In this document: positions 15,195-23,791 of the stretch, in pieces
How the letters are laid out: each line of letters starts with the position of its first letter
How positions within the stretch are numbered: the first letter of the stretch is position 1
NCBI GenBank assembly: GCA_014730115.1
Contig: WJIU01000024.1
Location: forward strand, 1-41,315
Source of the DNA: Microcaldota archaeon
GTDB lineage: Archaea; Micrarchaeota; Micrarchaeia; Anstonellales; Bilamarchaeaceae
Direction of reading: 5' to 3'
Length of the DNA: 41,315 nucleotides
Program-made: the position numbers and the translations under genes
Notes under the pieces: model-generated
What the model was told of the DNA's origin: nothing
Database searches by the model: none
The model's input: only the letters and a program-made list of their open reading frames with translations

Positions 15195-15466
15195 TCAAAG
15201 CCCATTGCTCTCTGCGGATTCGGGGATTCTTTCAAGGCCCAATATGATTATCTCGTCGTCGGAAACTTCAAGCACCTGCCTGCGGTCCTGCCCGATGCCT
15301 CAACCTCAGGTACCGCCGAATTTACCGCGGCACCCATTATTGACTGCACCAGGCTTCTTTCAGTTTCATCAATCACGGAATTGGGGACTAGTGTGGATGT
15401 GGTCCGGACCGCAAACAATCTTGCACCCTCTATCTTTTGTCTTCCTGCGTGAACAGGTCCTGGCAT
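15195..15466 (-). pseudogene. Small unknown protein gene interrupted by a probable one-base deletion
   Basis: From ATG 15466 (GGTGAT SD just upstream) the frame encodes GARLFAVRTTSTLVPNSV, DETERSLVQSI and NSAVPEVE. It then runs into a stop after PTTR. Shifting frame near 15290 restores a coherent continuation: GIGQDRRQVLEVSDDEIII, then LGLERIPESAES, with a stop TGA at 15195-15197. Adding one G near GTTGAGG gives a single 90-residue protein. I do not recognise the family. The shift may be a real mutation, programmed, or a sequence error. Confidence 0.6.
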
Positions 15467-15522
15467 AAATATCACCTTCTCGTTTAAGCTATAATGCTTT
15501 TTCCAAAAAACCCCGGCAAAGC

Positions 15523-15532
15523 TTTAAAAATT
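15523..15532 (+). promoter_or_regulatory. TATA-like box of the EF-1A gene
   Basis: The run tttaaaaatt is preceded by a purine-rich BRE-like aaagc and lies about 25 bases before the leader hairpin at 15552. Confidence 0.55.
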
Positions 15533-15551
15533 TCTTGTATTAATGAAATGG

Positions 15552-15572
15552 TACCTTTTTCTTAGAAAGGTA
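15552..15572 (+). promoter_or_regulatory. 5'-leader hairpin of EF-1A
   Basis: TACCTTT (15552-15558) and AAAGGTA (15566-15572) form a perfect 7-bp stem with a 7-base loop near the predicted mRNA start. A GGAGGT site (15588-15593) follows before ATG 15602. Confidence 0.5.
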
Positions 15573-15601
15573 GGAATAGTATTAGTTGGAGGTAATGAAA
15601 T

Positions 15602-16873
15602 ATGGCAGAGAAGGAACACTTGAACCTAGTGTTCATAGGACACGTGGACTCTGGTAAGTCTACGACAGTAGGTAGAATCCTGTATGAGACTGGAGCCATT
15701 TCCGAACAGGTTCTGAAAAGGCTCAAGGATGAGGCAACCAAGCTCGGCAAGGCAACTTTCGAGTTTGCGTTTGTCATGGACTCCCTCAAAGAGGAACGGG
15801 AGCGTGGTGTAACAATTGACATCGCCCACCGGGAATTCGAGACAAACAAGTACCACTGCACAATTATCGATGCGCCGGGACACAGGGACTTTGTCAAGAA
15901 CATGATTACCGGCGCCAGCCAGGCGGATGGTGCAATTCTTGTGGTCTCGGTCAAGGACGGCGTCCAGCCCCAGACCAAGGAGCACGCATTCCTTGCAAAG
16001 GTTCTTGGCATCAGCCAAGTGGTTGTCAACATGAACAAGATGGATGCCGTTGGCTACAAGCAGGAGGAATACGACAAGGTCAAGGCTGACATGGAGAACC
16101 TGCTCAAGGGTATCGGGTATGATGTTTCCAAGATTCAGTTCATACCATGCTCAGGTTACGCAGGAGACAACATAACCAAGAAATCAGAAAACACGAGCTG
16201 GTACAACGGCCCGACCCTTCTGGAGGTAATCAACTCATTCACTGTGCCGCCCAAGCCTGCAGACAAGCCGCTCAGGCTGCCCATCCAGGACGTATTCACC
16301 ATCACTGGGCACGGGACCGTGCCGGTAGGCAGGGTGGAAACCGGTGTGATGAAGCCCGGCGAGCAGGTTGTGGTCATGCCTTCGGGAGCTGGCGGTGAGG
16401 TAAAAAAGATTGAAATGCACCACCAGGAGCTTACCCAGGCAAATGCCGGCGACAATGTCGGTTTCAACATGAAAGGTGTGGACAAAAAAGACATCAAGAG
16501 AGGAGATGTTGTAGGGCCCAAGTCCAGCCCGCCCACAGTGGCAGAGGAGTTCACCGCCCAGGTGGTGGTGCTGAACCATCCGACTGCAATTTCAGTGGGC
16601 TACACACCCGTGTTCCACATCCACACTGCCCAGTTTGCGGGCAAGGTAACCGAGATTGTGGAGAAAAAGGACCCCAAAACGGGCCAGCCCGTTCCCGGAA
16701 AGGCAGACTTTGTCAAGACCGGTGACGTCGCAGTCCTGAAAATTATGCCCCTGAAGCCCATTGTGATAGAAAAGTTCCAGGAGTTCGCACCTCTCGGAAG
16801 GTTCGCAATCAGGGACATGGGCCAGACAGTCGCGGCCGGCGTTGTGCTTGACGTCAAGCCAAAGACTGCATAA
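15602..16873 (+). CDS. tuf: Translation elongation factor 1-alpha (aEF1A)
   Basis: 423-residue GTPase that carries aminoacyl-tRNA to the ribosome. G1 GHVDSGKST at residues 13-21, switch region with [10 protein letters not shown]3 DAPGH near 92, G4 NMNKMD near 142 and G5 region CSGYAGDN (a slight variant of the usual SAW/GDN form). Domains II and III follow ([35 protein letters not shown]). The length is normal. GGAGGTAATGAAAT before the ATG resembles the uS2 ribosome-binding region. It is monocistronic, ending in a T-rich stretch. Confidence 0.97.
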   Translation: MAEKEHLNLVFIGHVDSGKSTTVGRILYETGAISEQVLKRLKDEATKLGKATFEFAFVMDSLKEERERGVTIDIAHREFETNKYHCTIIDAPGHRDFVKNMITGASQADGAILVVSVKDGVQPQTKEHAFLAKVLGISQVVVNMNKMDAVGYKQEEYDKVKADMENLLKGIGYDVSKIQFIPCSGYAGDNITKKSENTSWYNGPTLLEVINSFTVPPKPADKPLRLPIQDVFTITGHGTVPVGRVETGVMKPGEQVVVMPSGAGGEVKKIEMHHQELTQANAGDNVGFNMKGVDKKDIKRGDVVGPKSSPPTVAEEFTAQVVVLNHPTAISVGYTPVFHIHTAQFAGKVTEIVEKKDPKTGQPVPGKADFVKTGDVAVLKIMPLKPIVIEKFQEFAPLGRFAIRDMGQTVAAGVVLDVKPKTA

Positions 16874-16897
16874 TTTCTTTTTTCTTATCTTATTTTA
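16872..16897 (+). terminator. T-rich terminator after EF-1A
   Basis: Directly after the stop, aatttcttttttcttatcttatttta is almost all T with scattered C, the typical archaeal intrinsic terminator. Confidence 0.55.
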
Positions 16898-16983
16898 CCT
16901 GTTTATTATTCCCCAGAACTAGTTATGGCGGAAAGCAAATCCATTTAGTTATATTTTTAAACACTTCTTATCTTAATTACTGC

Positions 16984-17391
16984 ATGAGCAAAAGAAGGAT
17001 ACTGCTACCCATAGCTGTTGCACTCTCCATCGGCACCGCCGGCGTGGTGGGCTACGGGGGCTATCTGACCGGGAAGGCAAGGCAGGCAAGGGAAACCAGG
17101 ATACATGCCCTTGTGGACAGGTTCAAGGCATGCCCGGACAGGTTCGAGGTTACAAACGAGTGCTTCTCGCCTACCGAAAGAAGGAACCTTCAGAAATCAG
17201 CCTTCCGGAACCGCAGGGAAGACAACCATGAAAAGGCCGGGGAGGACTTTGCAAAGCTGGGCAGGTTCAACGAGGCCAGGGAAATGGCATCAGAATGCGC
17301 ATCCGGCGGAAATGAGGAATGCAGGGACAAACTGGTCGAAGATATAAAAATAAGGAGAGAAGCCATCCGCAGGGCAAAAAAACAGGACTGA
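16984..17391 (+). CDS. Small membrane-anchored protein, unknown
   Basis: 135 residues with one N-terminal hydrophobic segment (IAVALSIGTAGVVGYGGYL, about 8-30) and a basic, helical remainder. Four cysteines fall in two groups (KACPDRFEVTNECF, SECASGGNEEC), which may form disulfides if the body lies outside. Repeated short helices rich in Arg and Glu suggest a tetratricopeptide-like hairpin (FAKLGRFNEAREMASECA) but one repeat only. It has a TATA-like tatatttttaaa about 35 bases before the ATG. Function unknown. Confidence 0.6.
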   Translation: MSKRRILLPIAVALSIGTAGVVGYGGYLTGKARQARETRIHALVDRFKACPDRFEVTNECFSPTERRNLQKSAFRNRREDNHEKAGEDFAKLGRFNEAREMASECASGGNEECRDKLVEDIKIRREAIRRAKKQD

Positions 17392-17433
17392 TTTTTCAAT
17401 TCGTTTATATTCTTTTTTGAATTAAGAAACTCC

Positions 17434-18726
17434 ATGATTACCGAGATAGGCACTGTTTTTCATGATAAGCTTGAAGGTAGAGAGGTAACCATAAGGGGCT
17501 GGGTGTACAGGCACCGCACCAGCGGAAACATGGTATTCGCGGTTATAAGGGACCCCACCGGGCTCATCCAGGCAACTGTGAAAAAAGACAGGGTTTCTGA
17601 AAAAGACTGGAAAGACGCAAACGATGCCTATGTGGAAAGCTCCCTGACCGTCACCGGGGTCGTAAAAAAAGACGAGAGGGCGCCGGGCGGCTATGAAATC
17701 CAGGCAACCGGCTTCAGCCTTGTCTCCAGGGGAGAGCCCTTCCCCATTTCCAAGGACCTCAGCGACGAGTTTCTTCTGGACATAAGGCACCTCTGGGTCA
17801 GGTCCCGGAAAATGACTGCCATAATGAAGGCCAGGCACCACATCGTAAACTACCTGAGGGAATTCTTTGACAGGGAACACTTCTATGAGATTGCTCCCCC
17901 GATAATAACCAAGTCAGGTTGCGAAGGCGGAAGCACACTGTTTGAGATGGACTATTTCGGGGACACGGCATACCTTACCCAGAGTTCCCAGATGTATGCC
18001 GAGGTTTTCATATTCTCACTGGGCAGGGTGTTTGTCTTTGCCCCTTCCTTCCGTGCGGAAAAGTCAAGGACAATACGGCACCTTGCCGAGTACTGGCACC
18101 TGGAGCCTGAGATGGCATACTACGACCATGAGATGAACCTGAAGCTGCAGGAGGACATGTGCCAGTATGTCATTGAAAACATGCTAAAGAATCACTCCGG
18201 GCTTCTGGAGGCCTGCGGAAGGGACCCCCTTGACCTGGAAAAGGTAAAAACGCCGTTTCCAAGGATGGAGTACAAGGACGCGGTTGACAGGGTCAATGAG
18301 CTTGGCGGGAAGATGGAGCACGGAGAGGATTTCGGGGCAGATGAGGAGGCCCTGCTAACCAAAGAGCTGGACAGGCCCCTGTTTGTGCACAAGTACCCCA
18401 AGGGCATCAAGGCATTCTACATGAAGGAGGACCCCAAAAACCCCGACCTGGTCCTGAACGACGACCTGCTTGCTCCCAGGGGGCACGGGGAAATCATAGG
18501 GGGAAGCGAGCGCATCTGGGACTATGACGAGCTGGTTTCCAGGATGAAGGAGCAGAACCTCAACCTTTCAGACTACCAGTGGTACATAGACCTCAGGAAA
18601 TACGGCAGCGTGCCTCACTCCGGCTACGGGCTCGGGATAGAGAGATTCGTCAAATGGATTCTCAACCTTGACCACATAAGGGACACAATCCCGTTCCCCA
18701 GAACAATAACAAGGTGCTATCCATAG
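17434..18726 (+). CDS. asnS: Asparaginyl-tRNA synthetase
   Basis: 430 residues. N-terminal OB-fold anticodon domain (about 5-95: VTIRGWVYRHR, LIQATVKKDRV) followed by the class II core. AsnRS-type signatures are TKSGCEGGSTLFEMDYFG near 156, LTQSSQMYAEVF, motif 2 FRAEKSRTIRHLAEYWHLEPE near 206, and motif 3 SGYGLGIERFVKWIL near 395 followed by the PFPRTITR ending. The ending and GCEGGSTLF favour AsnRS over AspRS. A leaderless promoter (tttatatt, about 17404) precedes the ATG. The 3' end overlaps the DUF523-DUF1722 gene by 13 bases. Confidence 0.9.
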   Translation: MITEIGTVFHDKLEGREVTIRGWVYRHRTSGNMVFAVIRDPTGLIQATVKKDRVSEKDWKDANDAYVESSLTVTGVVKKDERAPGGYEIQATGFSLVSRGEPFPISKDLSDEFLLDIRHLWVRSRKMTAIMKARHHIVNYLREFFDREHFYEIAPPIITKSGCEGGSTLFEMDYFGDTAYLTQSSQMYAEVFIFSLGRVFVFAPSFRAEKSRTIRHLAEYWHLEPEMAYYDHEMNLKLQEDMCQYVIENMLKNHSGLLEACGRDPLDLEKVKTPFPRMEYKDAVDRVNELGGKMEHGEDFGADEEALLTKELDRPLFVHKYPKGIKAFYMKEDPKNPDLVLNDDLLAPRGHGEIIGGSERIWDYDELVSRMKEQNLNLSDYQWYIDLRKYGSVPHSGYGLGIERFVKWILNLDHIRDTIPFPRTITRCYP

Positions 18727-19688
18727 GATTCCGGAAACCAGATGTAGTTATAAGCAAATGCCTGGGATTTGGCAGCTGCAGATACAACGGGATAGCGCTG
18801 CAGGACGAATTCATTGAAAAACTGAAAAAATACGTGAACTTCAGGCCGGTCTGCCCGGAGGTGGAGATGGGGCTGGGGGTTCCCAGGTATCCTATCCGGA
18901 TGGTGCTCTCAGACGGAAAGGAAAGGCTGGTCCAGCCTGCCACAAAAAGGGACGTTACTTCTAAAATGAACCGGTTTCTGGACAGGTTCCTGAACGGGCT
19001 GAAGGATGTTGACGGGTTTATACTCAAGAACCGCTCCCCTTCCTGCGGGCTCAATGACGTAAGGATTTACTATGGCACTGAAAAGGGCTCGGGCTACCGC
19101 AAGGGCAGCGGCGCACTCGGCAGGAAGGTGCTTGAAGCATTCCCGGCACTCGCAATTGAGGATGAGGGAAGGCTGAAGAACTTCAGGCTCAGGGAGCACT
19201 TCCTTACCAAGCTTTACACCCTGGAATCATTCCGCAGGGCCAGGAAAAAGAACAGGATGGCCGGGCTGGTTGATTTTCATTCCCGCAACAAGTTCCTTTT
19301 CATGGGATACAGCCAGAAGGGACTGGCCATGCTCGGGAATATAGTCGCAAACCGTGAGGGAAATCCTGTTGACGGGGTTTACCGCGACTACCTGGCCGGC
19401 CTGGGCTCGGTAATGTCCGAGCCGCCCCGCAGGAGCTCAATGGGAAATGTCATGCAGCATGTCTTCGGCTATTTCTCCAAAAAGCTTTCTGATGCTGAAA
19501 AAAGGTTTTTCATGGAAACAATCGGTCTTTACCGCGAGCACCGGATTCCGTTCACGTCTGCACTGAACGTGCTGAAGGCCTGGGCGCTCCGGCATGGGGA
19601 TGATTACATAGAGAAGCAGACTCTGTTTGAACCATATCCGGAAGAACTGATGGAGCTCACTGAAGGCGGAAAACCCCTGGAAATCTGA
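18714..19688 (+). CDS. DUF523-DUF1722 fusion protein (TudS-like desulfurase domain)
   Basis: 324 residues. The N-terminal half (1-150) is a DUF523 domain with three conserved cysteine sites: SKCLGFGSCRYNG (about 14-26), CPEVEMGLG (about 47) and KNRSPSCG (about 105). These resemble the [4Fe-4S]-binding cysteines of TudS-type thiouracil desulfurase. The C-terminal half is a YbgA-like DUF1722 domain (HSRNKFLFMGYSQKGLAMLG, PFTSALNVLKAWA). The GTG start at 18714 overlaps the AsnRS stop and is the only start before the Cys motif. The real substrate in archaea is unknown; a thiolated nucleobase is possible. It ends flush against the CDF gene. Confidence 0.85.
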   Translation: MLSIGFRKPDVVISKCLGFGSCRYNGIALQDEFIEKLKKYVNFRPVCPEVEMGLGVPRYPIRMVLSDGKERLVQPATKRDVTSKMNRFLDRFLNGLKDVDGFILKNRSPSCGLNDVRIYYGTEKGSGYRKGSGALGRKVLEAFPALAIEDEGRLKNFRLREHFLTKLYTLESFRRARKKNRMAGLVDFHSRNKFLFMGYSQKGLAMLGNIVANREGNPVDGVYRDYLAGLGSVMSEPPRRSSMGNVMQHVFGYFSKKLSDAEKRFFMETIGLYREHRIPFTSALNVLKAWALRHGDDYIEKQTLFEPYPEELMELTEGGKPLEI

Positions 19689-20540
19689 TTACTCGTAATC
19701 TATGTGCACAAATGCCCTGGAAACCACTTTCATGGATTCAATGGCGCCCTGCACCCGGACCGCAATGTCATGGCTCTCCGGGCCCTTTGTCTTTTTGGGA
19801 AGCACAACTTCGATTTCAACATGCACCCGGTCGCCGACATAATGGGCCCGTATTGCCCCCAGGCTTTTCACACCTTCAACTGTTCTGGCCTTTCTGGCAA
19901 TTCCATCCATGATTTTCTTTTCAGGCTTGGCCCCCACGATATAGTCAAAGTTCCTTTTGGCGACCTGGTAGCCGGAATAGGCAATGTAAAATGATATTAT
20001 TACTGCAGCGGCATCATCAAAAAACAGCATTCCCATGTAGGTTCCGGCAATGCCTACGATTGCAACCGTATTGGAAAGCACATCATTCCTGCTGTCCATC
20101 ACCATTGCATCCAGGGCAGTGCTCATTTCCTTTTTTGAAATCCCCTGCAGGTAAATCATGGTTGCAAGTTTTACAATTACAGTAACCGCCAGTACTGCAA
20201 ATGTGAATGCAGTAATCTCAACCGCATGCTCTCCCTGGATGATGCTTAAAGCCACCGAGCGCAGAATCTCAAGTGAAAGTATGCCTGCAAAGATGGCCAT
20301 GACAATTGCAGAAAGCGCCTCCATCCTCCGGTGCCCGAACGGATGGTCGTAGTCCGGGCCACGGGAAGCCTCCCTTATGGAAAAATAGCCGGCAAAATAC
20401 GATATTATGTCATTCAGGGAATCAAGGGCGCTGGAGAGAACTGCAAGGCTGCCCGATGCCAGGGCAGCGGCAACCTTCAGGAGGAACAGCACTATGTTGG
20501 AGACGAGTGCCAGCAGTGCCGTTCTTTGTTCCTTTCCCAT
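19689..20540 (-). CDS. Cation diffusion facilitator (CDF) metal exporter
   Basis: 283 residues with six predicted membrane helices. The metal-site motif SALDSLNDIISY in helix 2 (about residue 37-48), DHPFGHRRMEAL in the loop after it, and SRNDVLSNTVAI in helix 5 are CDF hallmarks. Using Asp-Ser...Asn-Asp at both sites, rather than His, is closer to Mn/Fe-type than to classical Zn-type sites, but the ion is not provable. A cytoplasmic dimerisation domain follows from about 205 (VKSLGAIRAHYVGDRVHVEIEV). ATG 20540 is preferred to 20558 by distance from the TATA-like box. It is divergent from a P1B-ATPase. Confidence 0.9.
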   Translation of the reverse strand: MGKEQRTALLALVSNIVLFLLKVAAALASGSLAVLSSALDSLNDIISYFAGYFSIREASRGPDYDHPFGHRRMEALSAIVMAIFAGILSLEILRSVALSIIQGEHAVEITAFTFAVLAVTVIVKLATMIYLQGISKKEMSTALDAMVMDSRNDVLSNTVAIVGIAGTYMGMLFFDDAAAVIISFYIAYSGYQVAKRNFDYIVGAKPEKKIMDGIARKARTVEGVKSLGAIRAHYVGDRVHVEIEVVLPKKTKGPESHDIAVRVQGAIESMKVVSRAFVHIDYE

Positions 20541-20560
20541 GCACAAGAAACGAATCAATG

Positions 20561-20575
20561 CTTTAAAAATATAGG
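20561..20575. promoter_or_regulatory. Bidirectional TATA-like element between CDF and P-ATPase genes
   Basis: The run ctttaaaaatatagg lies about 20-30 bases from both start codons, ATG 20540 on the minus strand and ATG 20591 on the plus strand. It can be read as a TATA box in either direction, so the two metal exporters may share one element. Confidence 0.5.
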
Positions 20576-20590
20576 AGTGCAGGTTCCTGT

Positions 20591-22516
20591 ATGAAGGACC
20601 GCGAGGCCATGATTGAAGATTTCAGAAAGCGTTTCTTTGTGGCAGTCATACTGACCATCCCGGTTCTGGCCCTCTCCCCCCTTATTCAGTCATTTGCCGG
20701 GTTTGAGCTTTCCTTTGCTGGCTCGGACCATGTGCTTCTGCTGTTTTCCACAGCAATTTTCCTTTACGGCGGCTATCCTTTTCTCAGGGGAATGGCACGG
20801 GAAGTCTCACAAAAAAGCCCCGGGATGATGACCCTGATTGGGATTGCCACCGGCATTTCATTCTTCTACAGCGCAGCGGTGGTCCTGGGCATTCCCGGAA
20901 AGTTCTTTTTCTGGGAGCTGGCAACCCTTATTGATGTGATGCTGCTGGGCCACTGGATGGAGATGCGCTCGGTCCTGAGTGCATCCCGCTCGGTAGAAAA
21001 GCTTGCCGAGCTGCTGCCGGCCGAGGCCCATGTGCTAAGGGACGGGTCGGTTGTAGACATCCCGCTTTCCGAGCTGAAAAAGGGCGACATGGCAGTGGTG
21101 AAACCCGGGGAAAAAATCCCTGCGGATGCAGTCATCTCCGAGGGAAAAACCACTGTGAATGAATCAATGCTTACCGGCGAATCCAGGCCGGTGTCAAAAA
21201 AAGAGGGGGATGAGGTAATCGGAGGGTCCATAAACGGAGATGCCAGCATTACCGTTGAAATCAAAAGCACAGGAAAGGGCACCTATCTGTCCAAGATAAT
21301 CAATCTGGTGAAAGAGACCCAGAAAAGCAAGTCCAGGATGCAGGGTCTGGCCGACCGAGCGGCATTCTGGCTGACAATCATAGGCATTTCAGCAGGATTC
21401 ATAACCATGGCATTCTGGGCATCCCGGCAGGACTTCGCGTTTGCCCTGGAAAGGGCAGTCACGGTGATGGTGATAACCTGCCCCCATGCACTGGGGCTTG
21501 CCATCCCCCTGGTGGTGGCGGTCTCCACATCAATCGCCGCCACCCATGGCTTCCTTATCAGGAACAGGACCCAGTTTGAGAATGCAAGAACGCTTGATGC
21601 AGTGGTTTTTGACAAGACCGGGACTCTCACCAGGGGCAAGTTCGAGGTTTCTGGGGTCAAGTCCCTTGGCAGGAAGTACAAAAGCGGGGACATCCTGGAG
21701 CTGGCCGCATCCCTGGAATCGGTGTCCGAGCATTCCATAGGGGCAGGCATAGTGAAAAATGCAGAAAAGAAGGGAATTCGCATAAGCAGCCCCAAATCAT
21801 CCAAAACCATTCCAGGAAAAGGCATACGGGGGGAAATCAGAAAGAAAAAAGTGGTTGTTGCAAACTCGGCCTATGCAAAGGAGCTCGGTTACGGGCCTGA
21901 AAAAGAGGGAGGGGGAAAGACGACTGTTTACGTCATCGTGGATGATGAGCTTGCCGGCTCCATATCCCTGGAGGACCGGATAAGGGATGAGTCTTTTGAT
22001 GCCGTGAAAAGGCTTTCATCCATGGGCATCAGATGCATAATGCTGACCGGCGACAACGAGGACGTCGCCGCCAAAGTTGCAGAGAACCTGGGGATAGAAG
22101 AATATTTCGCGGAAGTGCTTCCTGAAAAGAAAGTGGAAATAATAAAGAACATCCAGAAAAAGGGGCTGAAAGTTGCCATGGTGGGAGACGGAATAAATGA
22201 CGCCCCTGCCCTGGTGCAGTCTGACCTGGGCGTTGCAATAGGTGCCGGCACTGATGTTGCAGTGGAAAGTGCGGATATCGTGCTCGCCAGAAACGACCCC
22301 ATGGACATCCCCGCAATAATAGGGCTTTCCAGAAAAACCTACGGGAAAATGCTGCAGAATCTGGGGTGGGCAACCGGCTACAATGCAATCGCCATACCGC
22401 TTGCTGCAGGCGTACTTTACAGCCAGGGCATAGTTCTCAGCCCTGCAGCAGGTGCCCTCCTAATGTCTGTCAGCACAATAATAGTGGCATTCAACGCAAG
22501 GCTGCTCAGGCTCTAG
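20591..22516 (+). CDS. copB: P1B-type heavy-metal ATPase, CopB-like (CPH class)
   Basis: 641 residues with no N-terminal heavy-metal-associated domain. The actuator loop has TGES (LTGESRPVS near 200). The membrane metal motif is TCPHALGLAIP near 298, the CPH form seen in P1B-3/CopB pumps rather than the CPC of CopA. The phosphorylation site FDKTGTLT near 341 and hinge MVGDGINDAPAL near 535 are intact. It should export copper or silver with ATP hydrolysis. Its stop is shared with the next, convergent gene by a CTAG overlap. It is paired with the CDF gene on the other strand. Confidence 0.93.
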   Translation: MKDREAMIEDFRKRFFVAVILTIPVLALSPLIQSFAGFELSFAGSDHVLLLFSTAIFLYGGYPFLRGMAREVSQKSPGMMTLIGIATGISFFYSAAVVLGIPGKFFFWELATLIDVMLLGHWMEMRSVLSASRSVEKLAELLPAEAHVLRDGSVVDIPLSELKKGDMAVVKPGEKIPADAVISEGKTTVNESMLTGESRPVSKKEGDEVIGGSINGDASITVEIKSTGKGTYLSKIINLVKETQKSKSRMQGLADRAAFWLTIIGISAGFITMAFWASRQDFAFALERAVTVMVITCPHALGLAIPLVVAVSTSIAATHGFLIRNRTQFENARTLDAVVFDKTGTLTRGKFEVSGVKSLGRKYKSGDILELAASLESVSEHSIGAGIVKNAEKKGIRISSPKSSKTIPGKGIRGEIRKKKVVVANSAYAKELGYGPEKEGGGKTTVYVIVDDELAGSISLEDRIRDESFDAVKRLSSMGIRCIMLTGDNEDVAAKVAENLGIEEYFAEVLPEKKVEIIKNIQKKGLKVAMVGDGINDAPALVQSDLGVAIGAGTDVAVESADIVLARNDPMDIPAIIGLSRKTYGKMLQNLGWATGYNAIAIPLAAGVLYSQGIVLSPAAGALLMSVSTIIVAFNARLLRL

Positions 22517-23040
22517 GATATCAGGGCAAGGCCAGCTTGCTTTCTGTTTTCTTTGGCAACCCCGGGAAAGGCATCAAGGCCCTGCTGGACATGGTCCACC
22601 AAACCTTCTTTCAGCAGACTGCCCAGCACCGCACCCTCGCGATAACCGGAGTTATGCAGGCTGTTTATAATCACCGTTGAGCCGGGATTGTTTTTCCTGA
22701 AGGATTCCAGGCCCTGCTTGAGGGCATCAAATGATTCCCCAAGCTCCCCCGGACTCATGATGATCACAACCTCATCTTTCATGCTTGGAAGCCTGTGAAG
22801 GAAAAGAGACCAGTTCATGGCTTTTACGGTCTGGGATTTGCCCATGAGCTCTTCCACCAGCCCGAAGGTACTGTGATAGTCGGCGTCATCTGAAACAATG
22901 CACACCTTTTTGTCCCTGCATCCGCTGAATGGGGGCTCTGCCGAAGGCCTTCTAGCCTTAAATCTGGGCCTTAGGGCACTGGGCTGTCCTTGTCTAAGCG
23001 TTAGCTCCGCCTGGCGAAGCTGCCTTGCAGGGGCGGTCAT
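22513..23040 (-). CDS. Unknown soluble protein
   Basis: 175 residues on the longest reading. Residues 1-45 are basic and low-complexity (QLRQAELTLRQ, ALRPRFKARRPSAEPP) with codon use unlike the rest, and may not be translated. The body from about 45 (KKVCIVSDDADYHSTFGLVEELM, DEVVIIMSPGELG, STVIINSLHN, LLKEGLVDHV) has alternating strands and helices like a small alpha/beta domain. No catalytic motif is recognised. The start is uncertain: ATG 23040 has a TATA-like ttatataaat about 35 bases upstream, but a shorter start is possible. Confidence 0.6.
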   Translation of the reverse strand: MTAPARQLRQAELTLRQGQPSALRPRFKARRPSAEPPFSGCRDKKVCIVSDDADYHSTFGLVEELMGKSQTVKAMNWSLFLHRLPSMKDEVVIIMSPGELGESFDALKQGLESFRKNNPGSTVIINSLHNSGYREGAVLGSLLKEGLVDHVQQGLDAFPGVAKENRKQAGLALIS

Positions 23041-23117
23041 TTCTGGTCATAAGGGTTTTTGTGTGTGAAATTTATATAAGTTCTTGTAAGAAAAAGTAGT
23101 AAAGAATGTAGAAAAGA

Positions 23118-23579
23118 TTACTCATCAGAAGCGCGCAGATAGTAGGAAGAGCTGAACCTATAGCTGAAAAGCTCATCATCCCGGAAAAACCTTTTGACTT
23201 CTTTTTCGGCAGTCTCCCTGGAGTCAGAGGCGTGTATCACGTTTCTGGATGTGCTGTTGGAAAAGTCCCCTCTTATTGTTCCGGCCGGTGCCTTGGATGC
23301 ATTGGTCGGGCCTACGATAAGCCTGATTACCTCCACGGCATCCTTGCCCTCGGCCACCATCGCCACAAGCGGATGGCTGGTTACAAATTTCTCCAGGTCA
23401 GGGTAGAAGGGCTTGTCCAGCAGGTGGGCGTAATGCTCCTTGGCAAGCTCCCCGCTCATCTGAAGCATCTTCATGCCCACAATCTTGAATCCCTTTCTTT
23501 CAAACCTTGAGATAATGCTGCCTAGCAGCCCCCTCTGTATTGCATCCGGCTTAAGCAGTATAAGGGTTTTTTCAGCCAT
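23118..23579 (-). CDS. ndk: Nucleoside diphosphate kinase
   Basis: 153 residues, normal length. It has the N-terminal KTLILLKPDAIQRG and the active-site phospho-histidine motif NVIHASDS (His about 118), plus the kpn-loop region GPTNASKAPAGTIRGDF. It moves a phosphate between nucleoside tri- and diphosphates, keeping GTP and CTP pools. It is the last gene of the L7Ae-eS28-eL24-ndk operon, a gene order common in archaea. Confidence 0.96.
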   Translation of the reverse strand: MAEKTLILLKPDAIQRGLLGSIISRFERKGFKIVGMKMLQMSGELAKEHYAHLLDKPFYPDLEKFVTSHPLVAMVAEGKDAVEVIRLIVGPTNASKAPAGTIRGDFSNSTSRNVIHASDSRETAEKEVKRFFRDDELFSYRFSSSYYLRASDE

Positions 23580-23583
23580 GCTT

Positions 23584-23787
23584 TCACTTCTTTGACTTCT
23601 TTTTCTGCATTTCCATGAACTTCCTGGCTGCAGGGGTCCATTTCTGCCTGCGGCCCTCTCTTTTCATTCCCAGGGAGTTCTTTTTGCACTTGCTGGAGCA
23701 GAAATAGAAGACCGAGCCGTCCTTCTTGACGAACATCACTCCACTTCCTTTCATAATTGGGCTGTCACAGAACGAGCAGTTCACCAT
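23584..23787 (-). CDS. rpl24e: Large-subunit ribosomal protein eL24 (L24e)
   Basis: 67 residues, a small zinc-ribbon ribosomal protein: CSFCDSPIMKGSG at the start and FYFCSSKCKKNSLG near residue 27-40 give the four zinc cysteines. The basic tail REGRRQKWTPAARKF is typical. It starts after GGTGAGC and ends five bases before ndk. Confidence 0.95.
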   Translation of the reverse strand: MVNCSFCDSPIMKGSGVMFVKKDGSVFYFCSSKCKKNSLGMKREGRRQKWTPAARKFMEMQKKKSKK

Positions 23788-23791
23788 AAGC

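Noticed and set aside
14927-15235. Minus-strand ORF of 102 residues over the fourth Lrp gene
   Set aside because: Lies antisense to a confident Lrp gene, lacks motifs, and its first part overlaps the frame-shifted end of the 15195-15466 gene only.
16872-16983. Small gene between EF-1A and the next ORF
   Set aside because: The stretch is T-rich terminator and promoter sequence with no start-plus-SD frame of any length.
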